Of a stretch of 9,158 nt of DNA, positions 4,899 to 9,158 are shown piece by piece. Source of the DNA: Nitrospirota bacterium (lineage in GTDB: Bacteria; Nitrospirota; Nitrospiria; Nitrospirales; UBA8639); contig JAOUQB010000069.1 in the NCBI GenBank assembly GCA_029879555.1, positions 1 through 9,158 of the forward strand, given 5' to 3'. Numbering within the stretch: position 1 is the stretch's first letter; every line of letters starts with the position of its first letter. The notes beneath the pieces were generated by a model. The model saw nothing but the letters and a program-made list of their open reading frames with translations. It had not been told where the DNA came from and searched no databases. Made by a program: the position numbers and the translations under genes.

Positions 4899-7800
4899 AA
4901 ATTGCCCGACGATTTACCAAAGCTGGCGAGAGCCCCTATCACAACATTCCCTTTTCTACCCGATCCTCCGAAATCAGAAATCCTGACGGGTCCACGGTCT
5001 TCAATCAGGATAATATTCTGGCTCCTGAGCATTGGTCACAATTAGCCATTGATATTTTGGCGCAAAAGTATTTTCGGAAAGCGGGCGTGCCGCAAATCGA
5101 CGACCAAGGGCAGCCACTTTTGAACGAAAAGGGTGGGCCGCAGCTTGGCGGTGAACGCGATGCTCGACAGGTCTTTCACCGATTGGCGGGATGCTGGACC
5201 GAATGGGGCAACACGCACCATTATTTTGACTCTCCCGAAGATGCCCAGACGTTTCAGGACGAGCTCAGCTATATGTTGTCCTGGCAAATGGCAGCCCCCA
5301 ATTCACCTCAATGGTTCAATACCGGCTTACACTTTGCCTATGGGTTATCGGGGCCCTCACAAGGCCACTTCTATGTCGATCCGAATACGCATCGGGTCAA
5401 ACAAGCCCGCAACGCCTATGAACGTCCCCAGGTTCATGCCTGCTTCATTCAATCGATTTCGGACGATTTAGTGAACGAGGGCGGGATTATGGACCTATGG
5501 GTTCGTGAAGCCCGCCTCTTTAAATATGGCTCAGGGACCGGGACGAATTTTTCAAAATTGCGCGCGGACGGAGAATCCCTATCCGGTGGCGGACGTTCAT
5601 CCGGGCTCATGTCCTTTCTCAAAATCGGCGATCGCGCCGCTGGCGCGATCAAATCCGGAGGAACAACACGTCGAGCAGCCAAAATGGTCTGCCTGGACCT
5701 CGATCACCCCGATATCGAAGAATTTATCGATTGGAAGGTCATCGAAGAACAAAAAGTTGCGGCCATGGTCACCGGCTCAAAAGTCTGTGCGCAACATCTC
5801 AATAAAATCCTCCAAGCCTGTCACATCTCTAAACCTGACGACAGCATGCAAGTCGACATCAATCCCCGCGAAAACTCAGCGCTTCGAGAGGCCATTCAAG
5901 CCGCCCGCGAAGTCTCGGTTCCGGAACTGTACATTCAACGCATGTTCAATTATGCCCAAGAAGGGTTTACCCATTTCGTCTTTCATGAATACGACACCAA
6001 TTGGGATAGTAAAGCCTACCAAACGGTCTCGGGCCAAAACTCTAATAACAGCATTCGGGTTCCCAACGATTTTTTTGCCGCCCTCAAAGCGGGTGAGGAC
6101 TGGACATTAACCCGCCGCATTGATGGCGCTACCCATAAGACCATTCCGGCCAAGGACCTCTGGGATCGCATTGCCTGGGCCGCGTGGATCTGTGCCGACC
6201 CCGGCGTTCAATACGATACCACCATCAATGAATGGCACACCTGTCCTCAGGACGGACGGATCAACGCTTCCAATCCCTGTAGCGAATATATGTTCCTGGA
6301 TGATACCGCCTGTAATCTCGCGTCCTTGAATTTAGGACGATTCCTGACACCTGAAGGTCAGTTTGATATCGAAGGCTTTCGACATGGTGTTCGGTTATGG
6401 ACGATCGTGCTTGAAATCAGTGTGCTCATGGCGGGATTTCCAAGCAAAGCCATCGCCGAAAAGAGCTTTTCCTTCCGCACCCTCGGACTCGGCTATGCCA
6501 ACCTTGGTTCGATACTCATGAAGTTAGGCATTCCCTATGACTCACCACAAGCCCTCGCCTGGTGCGGCGCGATTACCGCGCTCATGACGGGTGAGTCCTA
6601 TGCCACTTCAGCCGAAATGGCGAAGGAATTAGGCCCCTTTAACGCCTATCCCCGTAACGCGGAATCCATGCTCCGGGTCATGCGTAATCACCAACGAGCC
6701 ACACACGATGCGCAAGCCGAGGAGTACGAAGGACTCACAATCACGCCACGAGGCATTCAACCCGATCAATGTCCCCAAGATTTGCTCAAAGCTGCACAAC
6801 AATCCTGGGATCGGGCCCTCGAACTCGGCGAACAATATGGATACCGGAATGCTCAATCGACCGTGATCGCCCCAACCGGCACGATAGGCCTGGTCATGGA
6901 TTGCGACACAACCGGCATCGAACCGGATTTTGCGTTAGTGAAATTTAAGAAACTGGCAGGCGGCGGGTATTTTAAAATCATCAACCAAAGCCTCCCCCCA
7001 GCCTTACGCAACCTGGGATATACCCCCGCCCAAATTCAAGATATCGTCACCTATGCCACGGGGACACGCACACTAAGAAAAGCGCCTTTTATTAACCATG
7101 AAACCTTGAAAGACAAAGGGTTTGACCGAGACATCTTGGAAAAGATCGAATCCAAGCTGGACGAAGCCTTCGATATTAATTTTGCGTTCAATAAATGGAC
7201 ATTGGGAGAAGAATTTTGTCAGAAGAAACTGGGCATCACCGAATCCCAACTCCAAAATCCACAATTTAACATTCTTCAACTCATTGGCTTTACCCAAGAA
7301 GAAATTCTGGCTGCCACAGATTTTTGTTGTGGCACGATGACCGTAGAGGGTGCTCCACATCTTGAACCAGAACACCTCGCCATTTTTGACTGTGCAAATC
7401 GATGCGGGCGAACTGGCCAACGCTACATCCTTCCTGCAGCCCATATTCGCATGATGGCCGCCGCCCAGCCATTTATCAGCGGAGCCATCAGTAAAACCAT
7501 CAACATGCCAGCCGATGCAACGGTTGATGCGGTGAAAGAAGCCTACATGACCTCGTGGACGTGTATGCTCAAAGCGGTCGCGTTGTATCGAGATGGGTCC
7601 AAGCTCAGCCAACCCTTAAATACCACAAGTGATTGGGACACCACCGATGCTCAATCGGAACAAATCCAAACCGTCGCTAAAGAAGCCGCCTCTCGCGTCT
7701 TAGTTCGGTATCTCGCCAAACGTCGTCCACTTCCCACTCGCCGAGGCGGGTACACCCAAAAAGCCATCGTGGGAGGCCATAAGATTTATTTACGAACGGG

Positions 7801-8428
7801 CGAATACGAAGACGGAACCATCGGAGAAATTTTCCTGGACATGCATAAAGAGGGCGCCGCATTCCGCAGCCTCATGAACTGTTTTGCCATTGCCATCTCT
7901 CTCGGGCTGCAACATGGCGTGCCATTGGAAGAGTTTGTCGATGCCTTCCTGTTCACCCGATTCGAGCCAAACGGGCCAGTGAAACTCAATTCTCATATCA
8001 AAATGTCGACTTCGATTATCGATTATATTTTCCGGGAAATGGCCATCACCTATCTTGGCAGACATGATCTGGAACAAGTTGCGCCTGAAGACCTTCGTGT
8101 GGACGCACTTAAAAAACAAAGGGATACTGAAGAAGAAGATGGAGAGGGTTTAGTCGATCCTCGTTCCCTGAGTTCAACCTCTATCAGCCCTGAAGTCTTT
8201 CCTTCTCGACGCTCATCTGGAAACGGCGTAGAAAAAAATGGCGGCAATGGCAAAGTTTCACGAACCGTCGAAATGCAACGTGAAACCCTAACGATCACGG
8301 AAGTACAGGAAGCCAGGCAAAAAGGATACGAAGGCGATCCCTGCCAAGAATGCAAACAATTCATGATGGTTCGCAACGGCATGTGCCTCAAGTGTGACAA
8401 CTGTGGCGCAACCAACGGATGCTCTTGA
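4895..8428 (+). CDS. nrdJ: Adenosylcobalamin-dependent (class II) ribonucleoside-diphosphate reductase
   Basis: Reduces ribonucleotides to deoxyribonucleotides in the cytoplasm, making its radical from adenosylcobalamin, so it needs neither oxygen nor a separate radical subunit. At 1177 residues it is the long form of the family. It opens with the family signature MKIARRFT...SEIRNPDGS and YFRKAGVP. Catalytic parts: NPCSE at 460-464 (N460, thiyl-radical C462, E464); the redox pair C183 (HACFIQS) and C473 ([10 protein letters not shown]), 11 residues after C462 as in Thermotoga NrdJ; phosphate-binding APTGTIG at 659-665; NSPQWFNTG at 136-144. A TSCPD-type domain follows (about 940-1055), then a polar linker (about 1070-1140) and a zinc-ribbon tail with C1150, C1153, C1164, C1167, C1170 and C1176, the last cysteines probably serving as the reducing arm. 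The ATG at 4895 has a fine Shine-Dalgarno (AAGGAG, 4882-4887, seven-base gap). It seems complete, with no frameshift. No other reductase subunit is nearby. Confidence 0.97.
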   Translation: MKIARRFTKAGESPYHNIPFSTRSSEIRNPDGSTVFNQDNILAPEHWSQLAIDILAQKYFRKAGVPQIDDQGQPLLNEKGGPQLGGERDARQVFHRLAGCWTEWGNTHHYFDSPEDAQTFQDELSYMLSWQMAAPNSPQWFNTGLHFAYGLSGPSQGHFYVDPNTHRVKQARNAYERPQVHACFIQSISDDLVNEGGIMDLWVREARLFKYGSGTGTNFSKLRADGESLSGGGRSSGLMSFLKIGDRAAGAIKSGGTTRRAAKMVCLDLDHPDIEEFIDWKVIEEQKVAAMVTGSKVCAQHLNKILQACHISKPDDSMQVDINPRENSALREAIQAAREVSVPELYIQRMFNYAQEGFTHFVFHEYDTNWDSKAYQTVSGQNSNNSIRVPNDFFAALKAGEDWTLTRRIDGATHKTIPAKDLWDRIAWAAWICADPGVQYDTTINEWHTCPQDGRINASNPCSEYMFLDDTACNLASLNLGRFLTPEGQFDIEGFRHGVRLWTIVLEISVLMAGFPSKAIAEKSFSFRTLGLGYANLGSILMKLGIPYDSPQALAWCGAITALMTGESYATSAEMAKELGPFNAYPRNAESMLRVMRNHQRATHDAQAEEYEGLTITPRGIQPDQCPQDLLKAAQQSWDRALELGEQYGYRNAQSTVIAPTGTIGLVMDCDTTGIEPDFALVKFKKLAGGGYFKIINQSLPPALRNLGYTPAQIQDIVTYATGTRTLRKAPFINHETLKDKGFDRDILEKIESKLDEAFDINFAFNKWTLGEEFCQKKLGITESQLQNPQFNILQLIGFTQEEILAATDFCCGTMTVEGAPHLEPEHLAIFDCANRCGRTGQRYILPAAHIRMMAAAQPFISGAISKTINMPADATVDAVKEAYMTSWTCMLKAVALYRDGSKLSQPLNTTSDWDTTDAQSEQIQTVAKEAASRVLVRYLAKRRPLPTRRGGYTQKAIVGGHKIYLRTGEYEDGTIGEIFLDMHKEGAAFRSLMNCFAIAISLGLQHGVPLEEFVDAFLFTRFEPNGPVKLNSHIKMSTSIIDYIFREMAITYLGRHDLEQVAPEDLRVDALKKQRDTEEEDGEGLVDPRSLSSTSISPEVFPSRRSSGNGVEKNGGNGKVSRTVEMQRETLTITEVQEARQKGYEGDPCQECKQFMMVRNGMCLKCDNCGATNGCS
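5630..5650. repeat. Perfect 9-bp inverted repeat inside nrdJ
   Basis: GATCGCGCC, GCT, GGCGCGATC: nine-base arms with a three-base loop, GC-rich, within the codons for D246-RAAGA-I252. The octamer GCGATCGC (5628-5635) overlaps the left arm. In mRNA it would form a stable hairpin about 740 bases into the gene. It may be a by-product of the Asp-Arg-Ala-Ala-Gly-Ala-Ile codons. Confidence 0.6.
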
Positions 8429-8447
8429 TTTTAAAAGAATTTATATC

Positions 8448-8518
8448 AGGAGGATCTAGAAATGCTAAGCATTCAAAAAACCCTCACATGGATAGGTCTG
8501 ATTTCTTCAAAAAAATAA
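8448..8518 (+). CDS. Possible 18-codon micro-ORF behind nrdJ
   Basis: A perfect AGGAGG (8448-8453) sits eight bases before ATG 8462, the strongest ribosome site in the window, 33 bases after the nrdJ stop. The coding part is 8462-8518: the product begins MLSIQKTLTW and ends LISSKK, a short amphipathic or weakly hydrophobic basic peptide. It ends in A7 followed by TAA (8509-8518); a -1 slip on the A-run would extend it by nine codons to TGA at 8542. No terminator separates it from nrdJ, so it could be translated from the nrdJ message. I know of no matching family. It might also be the remnant of a broken longer gene. Confidence 0.35.
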
Positions 8519-8789
8519 ATGAAACCGAGAAATTCAAAAAATGATGAAAGAATATTTCTTTCTTAGTTATTGATTGTGGACAGAAACTCAATAAAGTCTT
8601 GGCCGCTACGTATTATCATGGAGACTTTCTATGGCCCAATCCTTCCTTGGTTGTTCTGAAAGGCAGTAAAAAATCTCAAAAAATATTATCCCCAGTTTTC
8701 ACAATCGAAAACCCTTTCAGCGATAGTATTTTTAAAATTCGCATACGGGTTATTCACTGAAATTCACACCTATTCCACAGATTGGGTCA
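8519..8789. other. AT-rich intergenic region between nrdJ and the cupin gene
   Basis: No supported gene. It holds several short frames: ATG 8519 (15 codons, directly after the micro-ORF stop), ATG 8631 (12 codons, with a GGAG seven bases upstream), and a longer open frame 8548-8760 with no ATG or GTG (TTG at 8599) whose translation includes FLVIDCGQKLNKVL and SLVVLKGSKKSQK; this may be a decayed gene or chance. An AT-rich hairpin GAAAGAA/TTCTTTC lies at 8546-8562. The motif TTCAAAAAA occurs at 8472, 8506, 8533 and again at 8829. Two DnaA-box-like 9-mers with one mismatch lie at 8686-8694 and 8750-8758. Confidence 0.4.
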
Positions 8790-8818
8790 TTGACACCGAT
8801 GTGACTCGCCTATATAAA
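8790..8818 (+). promoter_or_regulatory. sigma70-type promoter of the cupin gene
   Basis: A perfect TTGACA (8790-8795), a 17-bp spacer and TATAAA (8813-8818) make the best promoter in the window. A start near 8825 would give a leader of about 24 bases before the GTG at 8849. A DnaA-box-like 9-mer (minus strand TTATCCACG, 8848-8856) covers the start codon. This promoter shows that the cupin gene can be transcribed apart from nrdJ. Confidence 0.75.
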
Positions 8819-8848
8819 AAGGCCACTCTTCAAAAAAAAGTAATAGCC

Positions 8849-9158
8849 GTGGATAATTGTTTACATATTGATCGTTCAACTGTTGCCAAAGATTGGCATG
8901 CCCGAGGATTCTCCTGCGGCATGTGGATTGACCATGCTGGACGTGAATGGTCCTATCAGGGTCAGAAAACAGACGAATTATTTATGATGATGTCCGGGGC
9001 ATTAGTACTGGAATTAGAAGGCCTATCGATTCGGCCTTCAGTAGGAGAGGAGATTCGCATTCCTGCTGGAATGCCACATACAATTCGAAATATCGGAGGG
9101 AATACTGCACGATGGCTCTACGGGCAAGTACGAGAAGTACCTTCTGAAACCAACGCTC
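8849..9158 (+). CDS. Cupin-domain protein, N-terminal part
   Basis: A small beta-barrel cupin protein of unknown substrate; 103 codons lie in the window and the end is cut off, though such proteins are often only 105-125 residues. Cupin motif 2 is complete: G66-x5-P72-x-G74-x2-H77-x3-N81 (GEEIRIPAGMPHTIRN), followed by the family-like TARWLYG. Motif 1 is degenerate: the region YQGQKTDELFMMMSG (36-50) keeps the acidic residue (E43) and the closing glycine (G50) but lacks the HxH metal ligands. Metal binding and enzyme activity are therefore doubtful and a binding or scaffold role is possible. GTG 8849 is chosen because it lies just below the strong promoter and gives a natural N-terminus (VDNCLHIDRSTVAKDW). 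The frame is open further upstream to 8660, but that would place the promoter inside the gene. The ribosome site is weak. Confidence 0.8.
   Translation, partial: MDNCLHIDRSTVAKDWHARGFSCGMWIDHAGREWSYQGQKTDELFMMMSGALVLELEGLSIRPSVGEEIRIPAGMPHTIRNIGGNTARWLYGQVREVPSETNA

Noticed and set aside
7073..7612. 179-codon minus-strand ORF inside nrdJ
   Set aside because: It is antisense to conserved NrdJ sequence and its product resembles no protein family.
8947..9147. 66-codon plus-strand ORF at the right end
   Set aside because: It is out of frame with the cupin reading frame, which has a complete cupin motif 2.

Overview
The window looks like ordinary chromosome from a Gram-negative bacterium with roughly 50% GC and compact gene spacing. 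The protein styles (long adenosylcobalamin-dependent ribonucleotide reductase with a C-terminal zinc ribbon, MiaB and MtaB side by side, KtrB/TrkH-type channel, small cupin) would fit a Nitrospirota (Nitrospira-like) genome. This is a weak inference; no rRNA or lineage-diagnostic gene is present. I see no mobile element, CRISPR array, tRNA or rRNA.

Layout. Positions 1-2198, minus strand: two radical-SAM tRNA methylthiotransferases, mtaB then miaB. They overlap by 4 bases (ATGA), are probably translationally coupled, and are driven by a near-consensus promoter that would give an almost leaderless mtaB message. miaB runs off the left edge. Positions 2199-2463: divergent intergenic region. Positions 2464-3843, plus strand: TrkH/KtrB-family potassium transporter pore subunit. 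Positions 3850-4140, minus strand: a three-helix membrane protein of unknown function, convergent with trkH and separated from it by six bases. Positions 4141-4894: a 754-bp intergenic region, the most structured non-coding part of the window. It holds a cluster of DnaA-box-like 9-mers, a sigma70-type promoter with two NrdR-box-like palindromes three helical turns apart, a possible 50-codon ORF, an intrinsic terminator, a second stem-loop domain, and a 20-codon upstream ORF whose stop overlaps the next start codon. Positions 4895-8428, plus strand: nrdJ, the class II ribonucleotide reductase. Positions 8429-8848: AT-rich intergenic region with an 18-codon micro-ORF behind a perfect Shine-Dalgarno and a clear promoter at its right end. 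Positions 8849-9158, plus strand: the start of a cupin-domain protein cut by the window edge.

How the genes relate. The two methylthiotransferases both add methylthio groups to position 37 of tRNAs, on i6A (MiaB) and t6A (MtaB), so this operon is a tRNA anticodon-loop modification unit. nrdJ supplies deoxyribonucleotides for DNA synthesis. Its upstream region carries candidate sites for NrdR (dATP-sensing repressor) and DnaA (replication initiator), which would be a logical pair of controls. The potassium channel, small membrane protein and cupin have no evident link to either pathway.

No clearly undescribed system is visible. The observations most worth testing are the nrdJ leader (premature terminator, stem-loops, overlapping upstream ORF), the possible small exported peptide within it, and the micro-ORF just after nrdJ.
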